A stretch of DNA of 47,018 nt from Sulfurimonas sp. (lineage in GTDB: Bacteria > Campylobacterota > Campylobacteria > Campylobacterales > Sulfurimonadaceae), in the NCBI RefSeq assembly GCF_018698455.1, contig NZ_JABIOQ010000002.1:1-47018 (forward strand), written 5' to 3'. The first letter of the stretch is position 1. Each line of letters opens with the position of its first letter. Positions 1 through 8,280 of this stretch are shown here, piece after piece. The notes under the pieces are model-generated. The model made no database searches. It was not told the DNA's origin and saw only the letters and a program-made list of their open reading frames with translations. The translations under genes were made by a program, and so were the position numbers.

Positions 1-109
1 AGATAAAAAAGTTCTACCAACAGGTAAAACGGCAATGGCTGAAATCAAAAGAAATTGCCTATATCGTGATGATTTTATTGATGATTTATTTGAGCAAGAA
101 GGTATATAA
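1..109 (+). CDS. 3' end of an unidentified gene
   Basis: An open frame enters from the left edge and stops at TAA 107-109, giving about 35 residues ending in DDLFEQEGI. The tail is charged and shows no recognisable domain. It is followed by about 220 bp without a gene that contains an IS66-like relic. I do not recognise the family, and coding status rests only on the open frame and plausible composition. Confidence 0.35.
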   Translation, partial: DKKVLPTGKTAMAEIKRNCLYRDDFIDDLFEQEGI

Positions 110-206
110 GGTTTATTTTATTTTTCATCGGATTTACCTAGATAGAATATTAGTAAGAATATTTTTAAGTAATCTCTTGGCCAAGTGAACTCTCCTCTAC
201 TAAGTT

Positions 207-262
207 AATATTAGAATTCTTTTTTTTGCTTCATAGGCTGATTAGTTACTAATTTTTGAACA
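207..262 (+). repeat. IS66-derived relic, inverted copy of 1140-1195
   Basis: Positions 207-224 (AATATTAGAATTCTTTTT) are an exact inverted copy of 1178-1195. After about 13 divergent bases, both copies share TGATTAGTTAC followed by a T-rich tail. The second copy reads into the C-terminal part of an IS66-type transposase, so this one is probably another decayed piece of the same coding region. The two copies flank the DUF302 gene in opposite orientation. Nothing else recognisable lies in 110-330 apart from a short tandem AT-rich repeat just before the next gene. Confidence 0.55.
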
Positions 263-332
263 CCTTTTATAGTTATATAAGGAACATATCACTATAATTA
301 ATAAAAATTAATAAAAATTAATAAGGAATCCA

Positions 333-845
333 ATGAAAACTATCATTCTTTCATTACTACTACTAGGCTCATTGCTTCAAGCAAATGAGATATATACGAA
401 GACCATAACTAAGCCTTTTTCTGTTTATTTTCCAGAACTTAAAAAATCGATCGAGAAAAATCATATGGGAATTATTTATGAATTTGATTTGGTGGAACGT
501 TTCAAAAAAAAAGGTTTTGATAAAAAATTTGGCGATGCATTTAATAAAAATGGCTTAGATAAAATCGTAACTTTGTTAATATGTAATGGATATGTAGGAA
601 ATCAAGTTTCAAATATAGACCCTAATATGATGGCTCTTTGTCCGATCAAGATAACTGTAATCAAAAAAGGTGCTCAGACTACAATTACTTTCTTGAAATA
701 TCAAAATGTAACTCAGAACAAAGAAATTAAAGAACTTTTATCAACACTTGACAAGATTGTTATTAATACAATTGACTTAACTCTTGACAAGTATATGGAA
801 TCATCTGTAACTGGTGGTTATGAAGAACAGCACGAAGGAAACTAG
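333..845 (+). CDS. secreted DUF302-domain protein
   Basis: 170-residue protein with a typical N-terminal signal peptide (MKTIILSLLLLGSLLQANE, cleavage likely after QA), so it is probably periplasmic. The body resembles the DUF302 family: an N-terminal strand-helix unit (IIYEFDLVERFKKKGF), a central segment ending in a CP motif (MMALCPIKITVIKKG) and a final long helix. DUF302 proteins are small and of unknown biochemical role; several occur near sulfur or metal genes. The start ATG is preceded by AAGGA at a good distance, and the upstream DNA carries tandem copies of ATAAAAATTA. It stands alone between IS66 fragments, and a UUCG hairpin follows its stop. Family call from sequence resemblance only. 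Confidence 0.7.
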   Translation: MKTIILSLLLLGSLLQANEIYTKTITKPFSVYFPELKKSIEKNHMGIIYEFDLVERFKKKGFDKKFGDAFNKNGLDKIVTLLICNGYVGNQVSNIDPNMMALCPIKITVIKKGAQTTITFLKYQNVTQNKEIKELLSTLDKIVINTIDLTLDKYMESSVTGGYEEQHEGN

Positions 846-853
846 CCTTTTTC

Positions 854-869
854 ATAGGCTTCGGCCTAT
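854..869 (+). terminator. UUCG tetraloop hairpin after the DUF302 gene
   Basis: ATAGGC-TTCG-GCCTAT forms a perfect 6-bp stem closed by a UUCG tetraloop, nine bases after the stop codon of the DUF302 gene. The T-run afterwards is short, so termination strength is uncertain. A second weak hairpin (CTCTC/GAGAG) lies at 921-935. Confidence 0.6.
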
Positions 870-942
870 TTCATACACATCTTCCCTGTTCTATATCAAA
901 ATAATTGTAACTTTATTACCCTCTCTAAAAGAGAGAATTTCC

Positions 943-1195
943 CTACATCACGGAAACGAGTGATTCAAATTCAATTAAGCAGCGCTTACGAGAAGTATCA
1001 ATAACTGATACTAAATTAGCATAATTTTTTTGCACCATCAATTGATTTAAATTGTCCAGATACTTTTTACTTTACTTTGATATTTCTATTAACTCTTTCA
1101 CTGCCATTATTGTCAGCTGGTATATTTTCATCAAGCAAGAAAGTAAAAAGTTGTAACTAATCACCCTCTAAAATACCAAAAAGAATTCTAATATT
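943..1195 (-). pseudogene. IS66-family transposase, C-terminal relic
   Basis: Read on the minus strand, this gives LLDENIPADNNGSERVNRNIK, then a stop in place of a codon (VK*KVSGQF), then KSIDGAK, a one-base frameshift, and NYANLVSVIDTSRKR. This is the conserved C-terminal block of IS66 transposases (PADNN..ER..RN.K....SG.F.S..GA......S.I.T). There is at least one nonsense codon and one frameshift, and a further TAG lies at the upstream end. It points away from the N-terminal relic at 1275-1600, so the original element has been inverted or scrambled here. Confidence 0.75.
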
Positions 1196-1274
1196 CACCT
1201 CAATAAATCTTCATTAAAAGCCTATTTATAGGACTTATTAGCTATAATTCACTACATAAAAAGTAGGAATAAAT

Positions 1275-1600
1275 ATTGAAGAAAACTCTCCTGAAATATC
1301 AATTTTCAATTAAGAACTAAGAGATTTATCTCATGAAGAGCTTCTTAAGTATATAGAAAATATTCAAGATAACCTCGTGCAAGAAAAACCACCAAAGAAT
1401 TCCAGTAACTCTAGTATCTCACCATCAAGTGAGATAGCACCTTTAAAAAAGAGAAACACTAAGAACCAATCTCTTCGAGAGAAGAGTAATAAAAATGTTG
1501 GTGGACAGATAGGAAGAGAGGGAATTACACTTTTACAGAGTGATACTCCTGATGAGATTGTTACACTGCCTTATTCTTTTGCAAAAAATGCACCAAACGG
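1275..1600 (+). pseudogene. IS66-family transposase, N-terminal relic
   Basis: The frame reads LRDLSHEELLKYIENIQDNL, then PPKNSSNSSISPSSE and KNQSLREKS, then a GGQ..REG segment and a DTPDEIVTLP segment. This is the N-terminal coiled region and linker of IS66-type transposases (KNSSNSS..PSS, NQSLREKS). An in-frame TAA lies about 12 codons into the relic, and the homology ends abruptly at about 1598, where a GC-richer IS21-like end begins. Non-functional. Confidence 0.75.
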
Positions 1601-1681
1601 GCCACCCATCGCGATTCTATCCGGCCACCCATGTCGCTTGATATCCGGCCAGTAATGACGGAGTTTATCCAGCCACTTTGT
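1599..1681 (+). repeat. IS21-type left-end repeats
   Basis: GGCCACCCAT occurs at 1600-1609 and 1623-1632, GGCCAGTAAT at 1647-1656, and a weaker GCCACTTTG at about 1672-1680, with a regular period of 23-24 bp. Regularly spaced GGCCA motifs upstream of istA are typical of IS21-family ends. The local GC content is clearly above the surroundings, which supports a transferred segment. An istA N-terminal fragment follows about 100 bp downstream, as expected. Confidence 0.6.
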
Positions 1682-1786
1682 GCTTGAGTCCGCGATTTTA
1701 TATTCGGTTAAGTATTAACTGAATTTTCTAAGAGATATTTTCTAAATTCAATTACACTCTTTGTGAATTTTTACAAAGGTGTTACG

Positions 1787-1838
1787 ATGAGGAAAATAAA
1801 TATGAGACAGATACGAGAAGTACTTAGATTGCATCTAC
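1787..1838 (+). pseudogene. istA (IS21 transposase) N-terminal fragment
   Basis: The ATG at 1787 opens MRKINMRQIREVLRLHL, the conserved IstA start (an LRQILRLH-type helix that precedes the helix-turn-helix). After about 17 codons the homology stops where an IS256 transposase fragment on the opposite strand begins. An in-frame ATG at 1763 would add eight unrelated residues. It is a relic, with no istB and no other IS21 sequence. Confidence 0.65.
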
Positions 1839-2095
1839 TTGCTATCTCTAGGGATAGAGACATCAAACTGACCATACTTAGAGTTGATGGTTTTTGCATT
1901 ATATCCGTTACGAGCATTGGAATTGGTGGATTCCTCGTGTTTAGCATAACCGAGGTGTGAAGTTAGTTCTTCTTGTGATGCAGTCTGTATTACTTCTTTG
2001 AGTATATTTTTGAACTCTTTGGTAATATCATCTAAAGATGTTAATTCTCCAGATTGTATCTGTTTTTTTAGCTCTTCGTGGTTGATTAAACTCAT
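1838..2095 (-). pseudogene. IS256-family transposase, truncated N-terminus
   Basis: Read on the minus strand, about 85 residues match the mutator/IS256 N-terminus: a helical segment (EFKNILKEVIQTASQEELTS), HLGYAKHE, NARNGYNAKT and the start of the catalytic domain at DVSIPRDSK. It ends at the junction with the istA fragment, so the DDE catalytic region is absent. A good Shine-Dalgarno (AAGGA) precedes the ATG. This could be a remnant of an insertion followed by deletion. Confidence 0.8.
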
Positions 2096-2151
2096 GTGTA
2101 AATCCTTGTTAATAATTTACTTGATGACTATATCAAATAAATCTATTTTTT

Positions 2152-2180
2152 GAGGTTTACACAGTTTATTTTACACTCTC
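2152..2180 (-). repeat. IS256-type terminal inverted repeat
   Basis: On the minus strand the sequence starts GAGAGTGTAAAATAAACTGT, which has the form of IS256-family outer ends. It lies about 57 bp upstream of the truncated IS256 transposase start and about 17 bp from the recQ stop codon. The other end of the element is missing from this locus. Confidence 0.55.
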
Positions 2181-2196
2181 CAAAAAGTAGAATTTT

Positions 2197-3972
2197 TCAT
2201 GAATTTATAACATCTAAAAATACTTCACCAAATTGTGTAAATTTTTTCTCACCAATGCCATTGACCTCTAGCATACTATCTTTGTCAATGGGCTTGTCAT
2301 TCGCGAGGTGTTTGAGTGTTTTATCAGTAAAGATTATGTAAGCGGGAACACCCATGTCAGAAGCTAGTTCACTGCGTTTACTGCGAAGTTCTTCAAACAT
2401 CTCTTCATCATAATCAAACTCTTTATCTTGTTTAACTTTTTTCTCTGTGACATTTATGAGTAAACGCGAGGATTTTATATCGATGAGTTTAAGTGATTTT
2501 AAAACATTTATAGCATCATCAGTGAGTTTTAAAACACTAAAGTCCCCTAAGTTAAGAACTCTAAGTTCGATTAATCTTTCTACTATGATAAACCATTCTT
2601 TTTTACTTAACTCGGTTCCTATGCCGTACATGGAAAGTTTATCTGCTCCATTAGCGAGAAGCTTATGCTCACTTGATCCACGGAGTATATCAATGACATA
2701 GTTCTTACCAAAGCCTTGGTCTGTTTTATAAATGGCAGAGAGTATCATTTGAGACTCTTTGGTTATATCTGTGCGTTTATCATCGGACTCTAAACAGTTG
2801 TCACATCTATCCCTGCATTCATCGAGTGTGTCATCAAAGTATTCTGCGAGCTGTTTATGAAAACATATTTCACTTGTTGAGTACTTATAAATTTGGTCTA
2901 TTTTTGTTTCAAGATGAGCTTTATAGTCTTCATTTGAGATGTCATTTAAAAATCTTTTATGAATGACAATATCCCCTGCATTAAAGAGTAGAAGTACTTC
3001 ACTATCATCTCCATCACGTCCTGCTCTACCTATCTCTTGGTAGTAGTTTTCTTGTGATTTTGGGAGAGACATATGCACAACAAAACGTATGTCACTCTTG
3101 TCTATGCCCATACCAAACGCGATGGTAGCAACCATGATGTTTACTTTGTCATTAACAAATATCTTAAAATTTTGCTCACGAACATGTGCTGGTAGCCCGG
3201 CATGGTATGGAAGAGATTTATAGCCACTTTGATTTAGAAAACTAGAGAGTTCTTCAGTTTTTTTACGAGAACTTACATAGATGATACCTGACTCGTCTAC
3301 ATGTCTAAGTAAAAAGTTTTTGAGTTGTGCTTGACCATTTGCTATACGTCTCTGGGCTGAGATAAAGAGGTTCTTGCGAAAGATTTTCCCTTTTAAAACA
3401 ACAGGGTCAGTTACTTGTAATTCTCTTAGTATATCATCTGTTACATTATCGGTACTTGTAGCTGTAAACGCGGCTATCGTTGTATATGGAAAGTTATGTT
3501 TGAGACTTCCTAATGCTCTATAGTCATCACGAAACTCATGTCCCCATTGTGAGATACAGTGTGCTTCATCAATGACAAAAAAATTGATGTGTAGGTTATG
3601 TAAAAAATCTAATGTTCTTCCATTGTTCAGGCGTTCTGGAGAAAGGTAGAGAAACTTTAAGTCACCATTGACCGCAGCATACATGATGTCATCTACTTCT
3701 TCATAACTTTGCGCTGAACTTATCATCTCTGCGTTTATATTTTGTGCTTTAAGTGCTGAAACCTGATCTTGCATAAGAGCTATAAGAGGGGATACGACTA
3801 TTGTTATGCCTTCCATCATCATAGTCGGTAGTTGAAAAACAAGAGATTTTCCACCACCAGTCGGGAGTATCATAAGAAGGTCTTGATTATTTAGTATGGC
3901 GTCAACTCCCTCTTCTTGGAAGTCGCGAAAATTATTATGTCCGAAAATATCTTTGAGTATTTTATGTTTGAT
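2197..3972 (-). CDS. recQ: ATP-dependent DNA helicase RecQ, non-canonical start
   Basis: 3'-5' DNA helicase of recombination and replication-fork repair. Visible features in order: motif 0 (FRDFQEEGVDAIL), Walker A PTGGGKS, DEAH box, AFTATST, motif VI QEIGRAGRDG, the RecQ zinc-binding cysteines (C..FDDTLDECRDRCDNC), a winged-helix region, and a C-terminal HRDC domain (LFEELRSKRSELASDMG). The first ATG in frame (3873) falls just before Walker A and would remove motif 0. The homologous frame continues 33 codons upstream to an ATC at 3970-3972, preceded by AGGA six bases away. I therefore place the start there: either a rare ATC start or an ATG destroyed by one substitution. An in-frame TAA lies just upstream. 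With the extension the length is about 591 residues, normal for RecQ. Its 3' end abuts the IS256 relic. Confidence 0.85.
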   Translation of the reverse strand: MKHKILKDIFGHNNFRDFQEEGVDAILNNQDLLMILPTGGGKSLVFQLPTMMMEGITIVVSPLIALMQDQVSALKAQNINAEMISSAQSYEEVDDIMYAAVNGDLKFLYLSPERLNNGRTLDFLHNLHINFFVIDEAHCISQWGHEFRDDYRALGSLKHNFPYTTIAAFTATSTDNVTDDILRELQVTDPVVLKGKIFRKNLFISAQRRIANGQAQLKNFLLRHVDESGIIYVSSRKKTEELSSFLNQSGYKSLPYHAGLPAHVREQNFKIFVNDKVNIMVATIAFGMGIDKSDIRFVVHMSLPKSQENYYQEIGRAGRDGDDSEVLLLFNAGDIVIHKRFLNDISNEDYKAHLETKIDQIYKYSTSEICFHKQLAEYFDDTLDECRDRCDNCLESDDKRTDITKESQMILSAIYKTDQGFGKNYVIDILRGSSEHKLLANGADKLSMYGIGTELSKKEWFIIVERLIELRVLNLGDFSVLKLTDDAINVLKSLKLIDIKSSRLLINVTEKKVKQDKEFDYDEEMFEELRSKRSELASDMGVPAYIIFTDKTLKHLANDKPIDKDSMLEVNGIGEKKFTQFGEVFLDVINS

Positions 3973-4059
3973 TTTTTATCCTAATATAATACAGTTGATG
4001 TAATTATAGTTAGTTTTGATGTTAGTAGTTTAAAGTATGCCAAAATGCAATATTTCTGT

Positions 4060-4677
4060 TTAAAAAGAGGCATTTATAGCATCAACTTCACCCCAGCTAA
4101 TTGAAGCGGTTTTTGTCTGATGGCTAATTATATGTGAGACATAACGAGCAAACATATCTGTCTCAATATTTACTTTGGTGCCTTTTTTATAATTTTTAAA
4201 AAGTGTTTCTCTCATAGTGTATGGAATGACAGTAAGTCTAAATGTATCGGTACTTACATCGTTGACTGTGAGACTCACACCATCTATGGTTATAGAACCT
4301 TTTGGCACTATAAATGCGATGTGCTTAGGCTCTACTTTGATAAAGATATCATAAGAATTACCCAAGTTTTTAATCTCACTAATAGTTCCGATAGTATCAA
4401 TATGACCTTGAACAATATGCCCTTCAAATCTATCTCCCATCATCATGGCAGGCTCTATATGAACTTCATTTTTGTAGTTTTCCATAACCAAATATTTTTG
4501 GCTTTCAGGGGATAGTTCAACACAGAAACCATCATTGGAAACTTTTACTACTGTTAAACAAGCACCATTAATAGCGATAGAGTCACCAATTTTTGCTTTA
4601 TGTTTAGCTCTAATACTGAGAGTAGAACCAACGAGGCTTTTAACATTTGCGATTTCTCTGATTAGTCCTGTAAACAA
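4060..4677 (-). CDS. ribE: riboflavin synthase, alpha chain
   Basis: Converts two molecules of 6,7-dimethyl-8-ribityllumazine into riboflavin and a pyrimidinedione; cytosolic. The 205 residues form two tandem lumazine-binding repeats. The N-terminal signature MFTGLIREIANV, then the first-repeat IAINGACLTV and MMGDRFEGHIVQGHID, and the second-repeat ITIDGVSLTVNDV all fit the family. The length is normal. It is transcribed leftwards towards recQ with about 85 bp between them. No FMN riboswitch is apparent upstream. Confidence 0.95.
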   Translation of the reverse strand: MFTGLIREIANVKSLVGSTLSIRAKHKAKIGDSIAINGACLTVVKVSNDGFCVELSPESQKYLVMENYKNEVHIEPAMMMGDRFEGHIVQGHIDTIGTISEIKNLGNSYDIFIKVEPKHIAFIVPKGSITIDGVSLTVNDVSTDTFRLTVIPYTMRETLFKNYKKGTKVNIETDMFARYVSHIISHQTKTASISWGEVDAINASF

Positions 4678-4794
4678 GGGTCTAGTTCCTTTATGATTTA
4701 TATGTGAAAGTTTATTCTTATTTTATATAAATAAACTTAATTATTTACACAAGTTTCACAATAAAAACATAATTTTTTTTAAAGCTTATTGTGG

Positions 4795-4800
4795 GATAAT
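4795..4800 (+). promoter_or_regulatory. -10 element for desulforubrerythrin gene
   Basis: GATAAT at 4795-4800 lies 37 bp before the chosen ATG in an AT-rich stretch, typical of campylobacterotal promoters with a strong -10 and a weak -35. No clear PerR operator was recognised. Confidence 0.45.
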
Positions 4801-4836
4801 ACTTATAAATCGAGATTATTTCTTAAAGAGAAGTAT

Positions 4837-5496
4837 ATGAGACAATATGAATCGTACAAATGTGATAAGTGTGGCAATACAGTTGAAGTACAAAGTGTAG
4901 GTGGTGGAGAACTCCATTGTTGTGGACAAGCAATGAAAATGATTACAGAAAATTTGACTTTAGTAAATCTTATGAAAGCATTTGCAGGGGAATCACAGGC
5001 ACGAAACAAGTATGAGTACTTTGCAAAAGTAGCTCAAAAAGAAGGTCTTAGAGATGTTGCAGAACATTTTCAAAGAGCTGCAAATAATGAAAAACAACAT
5101 GCAAAAATGGAACTAGCTCTTAACAATAGAATGGTTAATGAAAGTGAAAATAATTTCGGAAATACGCAAGAGAATCTTCAAATGGCAATAGATGGTGAAT
5201 CATATGAAAATACTACTATGTACCCCGAGTTCGCTCGAATTGCTAAAGAAGAAGGTTATAAAGAAGCGGCAAGATTATTTGATGGAATAGGAAAAGTAGA
5301 AATAGAACATGAGAATATGTTTAAAATGCTTTTACATAGATTAGCATCTGATACTGAATTTGTGAGTGAAAATGAAGAAGAAGCATGGATTTGTGAAATT
5401 TGTGGTCATGTACATTATGGAAAAAAAGCTTTAAAAGTTTGTCCAGTTTGTAAACATCCAGAGGAGTATCAGTCAAGGTTAAACTCTAAAAAATAG
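4837..5496 (+). CDS. rrc: desulforubrerythrin (peroxide-reducing di-iron protein)
   Basis: 219 residues with three metal modules. An N-terminal desulforedoxin-like domain has Cys9, Cys12 and the adjacent Cys28-Cys29. A central rubrerythrin four-helix bundle has ExxH-type ligands (AGESQARNKYEYFA, NNEKQHAKME, EIEHENMF). A C-terminal rubredoxin domain has CEICG and CPVCKHPE. This arrangement is the desulforubrerythrin described in Campylobacter jejuni, which detoxifies H2O2 in microaerophiles. I chose ATG 4837 because the Dx domain begins there with AAAGAGAAG upstream; an earlier in-frame ATG at 4789 would add 16 unrelated residues and precede the likely transcription start. A stem-loop shared with the convergent Sel1 gene follows. 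Confidence 0.92.
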   Translation: MRQYESYKCDKCGNTVEVQSVGGGELHCCGQAMKMITENLTLVNLMKAFAGESQARNKYEYFAKVAQKEGLRDVAEHFQRAANNEKQHAKMELALNNRMVNESENNFGNTQENLQMAIDGESYENTTMYPEFARIAKEEGYKEAARLFDGIGKVEIEHENMFKMLLHRLASDTEFVSENEEEAWICEICGHVHYGKKALKVCPVCKHPEEYQSRLNSKK

Positions 5497-5506
5497 GGTA
5501 CTAAAA

Positions 5507-5535
5507 GGAAAGGATAGTTAAAAAACTATCTTTCC
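5507..5535. terminator. bidirectional terminator between convergent genes
   Basis: GGAAAGGATAGTT at 5507-5519 pairs with AACTATCTTTCC at 5524-5535 (one bulged G), with an A-rich loop. It lies directly after the desulforubrerythrin stop and overlaps the last codons of the convergent Sel1 gene, so it could serve both directions. Confidence 0.6.
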
Positions 5536-6204
5536 GTCTTCTTGAAGACCTTGTATGATCTCTTTGGCTTTTTTATGCCCAGCGTAAGCTGCTTTTCTAC
5601 ATAAGTCTAATGCTTTGTCGTTGTCTGATTCACAGCCAATTCCTTGGTCATAAAGTAGTCCTAAGTTATAGTGACCTTGAGCAAGTCCACCATTAGACGC
5701 ACGGGTGAAACATATAAATGATTTGGCCTCGTCTTTCTCTACTCCATGACCCTCTTTATATAAAACACCAAGGTTATTAAAAGCTTCTAAATGACCGCGT
5801 TTAGCTGCTTCTTCATACCAAAATGCTGCTTCTGAGTAGTTTTGCATACAACCAAGACCCCGTTCTAACATCAGGCCTACTTCATACTGTGCAGGTGGCA
5901 CTTCGCGTTCAGCTGCCGCCATATGTAACTCGTGTGCTTTAAATTGGTTATGCTCAACACCACCAATTCCGTTTTCATAAAGAATTGCAAGATTAAAAAG
6001 TGCATAGGGCTGGTTTGCCTCTGCCGCTTTTGTGTAAAGTTCTAAAGTTCTTGCTTCATTTCTCTCACAGCCTTGAGAGTTTTGGTACATGAAACCAAGT
6101 GAAGTTTGTGCATTTGCATCACCTTGCTCTGCTAAAATTGTAAAAAGTTCAAAAGCTGTTTTATAATCTTTCGCACCATATGCGGTATTTGCCTTATTTA
6201 TCAT
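5518..6204 (-). CDS. Sel1-like repeat protein
   Basis: 228 residues made almost wholly of Sel1-like (TPR-related) repeats. The recurring pattern A...LG.(L/M)Y..G.G...(N/D)...A...Y..AA..G appears about six times, for example AQTSLGFMYQNSQGCERNE, AFNNLGVLYKEGHGVEKDE and GHYNLGLLYDQGIGCESDN. No signal peptide or membrane segment is visible, so it is probably cytosolic, unlike the lipoprotein Sel1 protein at 26081. Sel1 repeats are protein-interaction scaffolds; no partner can be inferred from the neighbours. Confidence 0.85.
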   Translation of the reverse strand: MINKANTAYGAKDYKTAFELFTILAEQGDANAQTSLGFMYQNSQGCERNEARTLELYTKAAEANQPYALFNLAILYENGIGGVEHNQFKAHELHMAAAEREVPPAQYEVGLMLERGLGCMQNYSEAAFWYEEAAKRGHLEAFNNLGVLYKEGHGVEKDEAKSFICFTRASNGGLAQGHYNLGLLYDQGIGCESDNDKALDLCRKAAYAGHKKAKEIIQGLQEDGKIVF

Positions 6205-6313
6205 TATCTATTCCTCCACTCATCTTAAAAAGCTTAACTAATTTAGTTTATATTATACAAATGATACTCAAAAATGCTAAAATTCGTATTAAGATAATAT
6301 AATGGATTTTTTT

Positions 6314-8194
6314 ATGAATTATGATGTAATAGTAGTAGGTGGTGGTCATGCTGGGGTTGAAGCTTCATTAGCAAGTGCTAGAATGGGTCACAGAACTCTT
6401 TTAGTCTCTATGCTAGCTGAAAATGTTGGTGCAACAAGCTGTAATCCTGCTGTTGGTGGTCTTGCAAAAGGACACTTAGTCCGTGAACTTGACGCGCTTG
6501 GTGGGGAAATGGGACTCATTACTGATGAGGCTGGTATACAGTTTCGTATACTTAACCAGACAAAGGGCCCAGCAGTTCGAGGCTCTCGTGCTCAAATAGA
6601 TATGGATAAGTACAGAGTTATTGCTCGTAATGTAATTTTAAACACCCAGAACCTTGAACTAGCACAAGAAACCATAGAATCACTCATCATTGAAAACGAG
6701 GTTGTAAAAGGTGTGAAAACTGACCTTTTAAATGACTATATGGCATCAAAAGTTATCATAACTTCAGGAACATTTTTAAATGGAATCATTCATGTTGGAG
6801 AGATTCAGAAAAAAGCTGGACGTTATGGAGAGGAAAGAAGCGAGGGCTTAAGTGCATCACTTAAAAATGATGCTGGACTAAATCTCGCACGTTTAAAGAC
6901 AGGAACTTGTGCCCGTATAGATAGTTCAACTATTGATTTTTCTGTTATGGAAGAGCAGGGTGGAGATGAACTTCCTTCTCCTTTTTCTTTTAGAACAAAC
7001 CGTGAACAGTTTCGTGCTTCAAAAGAACAGCTTCCTTGTTATATCGCTTATACAAACCCTCTTACACATGAAATAATCTCTTCAAACTTTTATAGAGCAC
7101 CACTTTTTACAGGTCAAATAGAGGGGAATTCCCCACGGTACTGCCCCAGTATAGAAGATAAGATAAGTAAGTTTGCAGATAAAGATAGACATCACCTTTT
7201 TATAGAACCACAAACCATGGATAACACTGAGTGTTACATAAATGGTCTCTCAACTTCGTTACCTCCAGAAGTACAACGCGAGATGATAAAGTCAGTTGTA
7301 GGAATGGAAAACGCGAAGATAGTTCGTTATGGTTATGCAATAGAGTATGATTTTGTAGACCCTCGTGAACTAAGACATACATTAGAGACTAAAAAGATAG
7401 CGGGTCTGTATTGTGCTGGTCAGATTAACGGTACTACGGGTTATGAAGAAGCAGCTGCACAGGGTATTATGGCGGGAATAAATGCGGGTCTTTCACTTCA
7501 AGGGAAAGATCCTCTAATTTTAGGACGTGATGAGGCTTACATCGGTGTTTTAATCGATGACCTTGTAACAAAAGGGACTAATGAACCATACAGAATGTTC
7601 ACGTCTCGTGCTGAGTACAGACTTCTTCTTCGTGAAGAAAGTGCTGATACGAGACTTTCAAAGTATGGACATGAACTCGGTTTGATTGACGACGCGGAGT
7701 ACGAAAGAGTCAAACTCAAAGATGAGGAGATAAAATATGGGGCACAGCTTTTAGAAGATACAAAATTTACGCCAAACAAAGAGTTTAATGCAATTTTAGA
7801 ATCAATAGATGAACAGACTTTAAGAGATGTTTCAACTGCACAACAGCTTATCGCTCGTAAAACTTTTGATGTTGCTAAAATGCTTGTAATTGTGCCAGAA
7901 CTTGCAAAATTTGATGACTACATTAAAGAAGAGATTCTTGTAGAAGGGAAGTATGCTCGTTATATTGATAAGCAGAGTGAAGAGATAGAACGCATGAAAA
8001 AGTATCTTAAAATCAAGATACCAGAAGGTTTTGACTTTACTAAAGTGAGTGGTTTAAGTAAAGAGGTTCAAGAAAAACTTAAAAGTTTTGCTCCCCCTAC
8101 ACTGCAAGCTGCTATGAACATTAGCGGTATCACACCTGCCGCTATAGAAATTCTTCACATATATATTAAAATTGCTAAAAGAGATGCTAAGTAG
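6314..8194 (+). CDS. mnmG: tRNA uridine-5-carboxymethylaminomethyl modification enzyme MnmG
   Basis: FAD-dependent partner of MnmE in wobble-uridine (cmnm5U34) synthesis. It starts [18 protein letters not shown] with the FAD-binding GGGHAG motif, followed by [20 protein letters not shown], the GlnA-like FAD site [11 protein letters not shown], the [11 protein letters not shown] region and the C-terminal GidA-associated domain ([11 protein letters not shown]). About 626 residues, as in other bacteria. ATG 6314 matches the conserved family start and has a GGA eight bases upstream; an ATG at 6302 would add MDFF. Single gene, between a divergent Sel1 gene and the pet operon. Confidence 0.95.
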   Translation: MNYDVIVVGGGHAGVEASLASARMGHRTLLVSMLAENVGATSCNPAVGGLAKGHLVRELDALGGEMGLITDEAGIQFRILNQTKGPAVRGSRAQIDMDKYRVIARNVILNTQNLELAQETIESLIIENEVVKGVKTDLLNDYMASKVIITSGTFLNGIIHVGEIQKKAGRYGEERSEGLSASLKNDAGLNLARLKTGTCARIDSSTIDFSVMEEQGGDELPSPFSFRTNREQFRASKEQLPCYIAYTNPLTHEIISSNFYRAPLFTGQIEGNSPRYCPSIEDKISKFADKDRHHLFIEPQTMDNTECYINGLSTSLPPEVQREMIKSVVGMENAKIVRYGYAIEYDFVDPRELRHTLETKKIAGLYCAGQINGTTGYEEAAAQGIMAGINAGLSLQGKDPLILGRDEAYIGVLIDDLVTKGTNEPYRMFTSRAEYRLLLREESADTRLSKYGHELGLIDDAEYERVKLKDEEIKYGAQLLEDTKFTPNKEFNAILESIDEQTLRDVSTAQQLIARKTFDVAKMLVIVPELAKFDDYIKEEILVEGKYARYIDKQSEEIERMKKYLKIKIPEGFDFTKVSGLSKEVQEKLKSFAPPTLQAAMNISGITPAAIEILHIYIKIAKRDAK

Positions 8195-8242
8195 ATTGTT
8201 TAAATTTTACTCATAAAGACACTAAAATTTACATTTCTAAGT

Positions 8243-8248
8243 TATAAT
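8243..8248 (+). promoter_or_regulatory. -10 element for the petABC operon
   Basis: TATAAT at 8243-8248, 32 bp before the petA start codon, in an 85-bp gap after mnmG. Confidence 0.45.
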
Positions 8249-8280
8249 GACTGGAAATACTATGATATAAGTGAGAAAAA

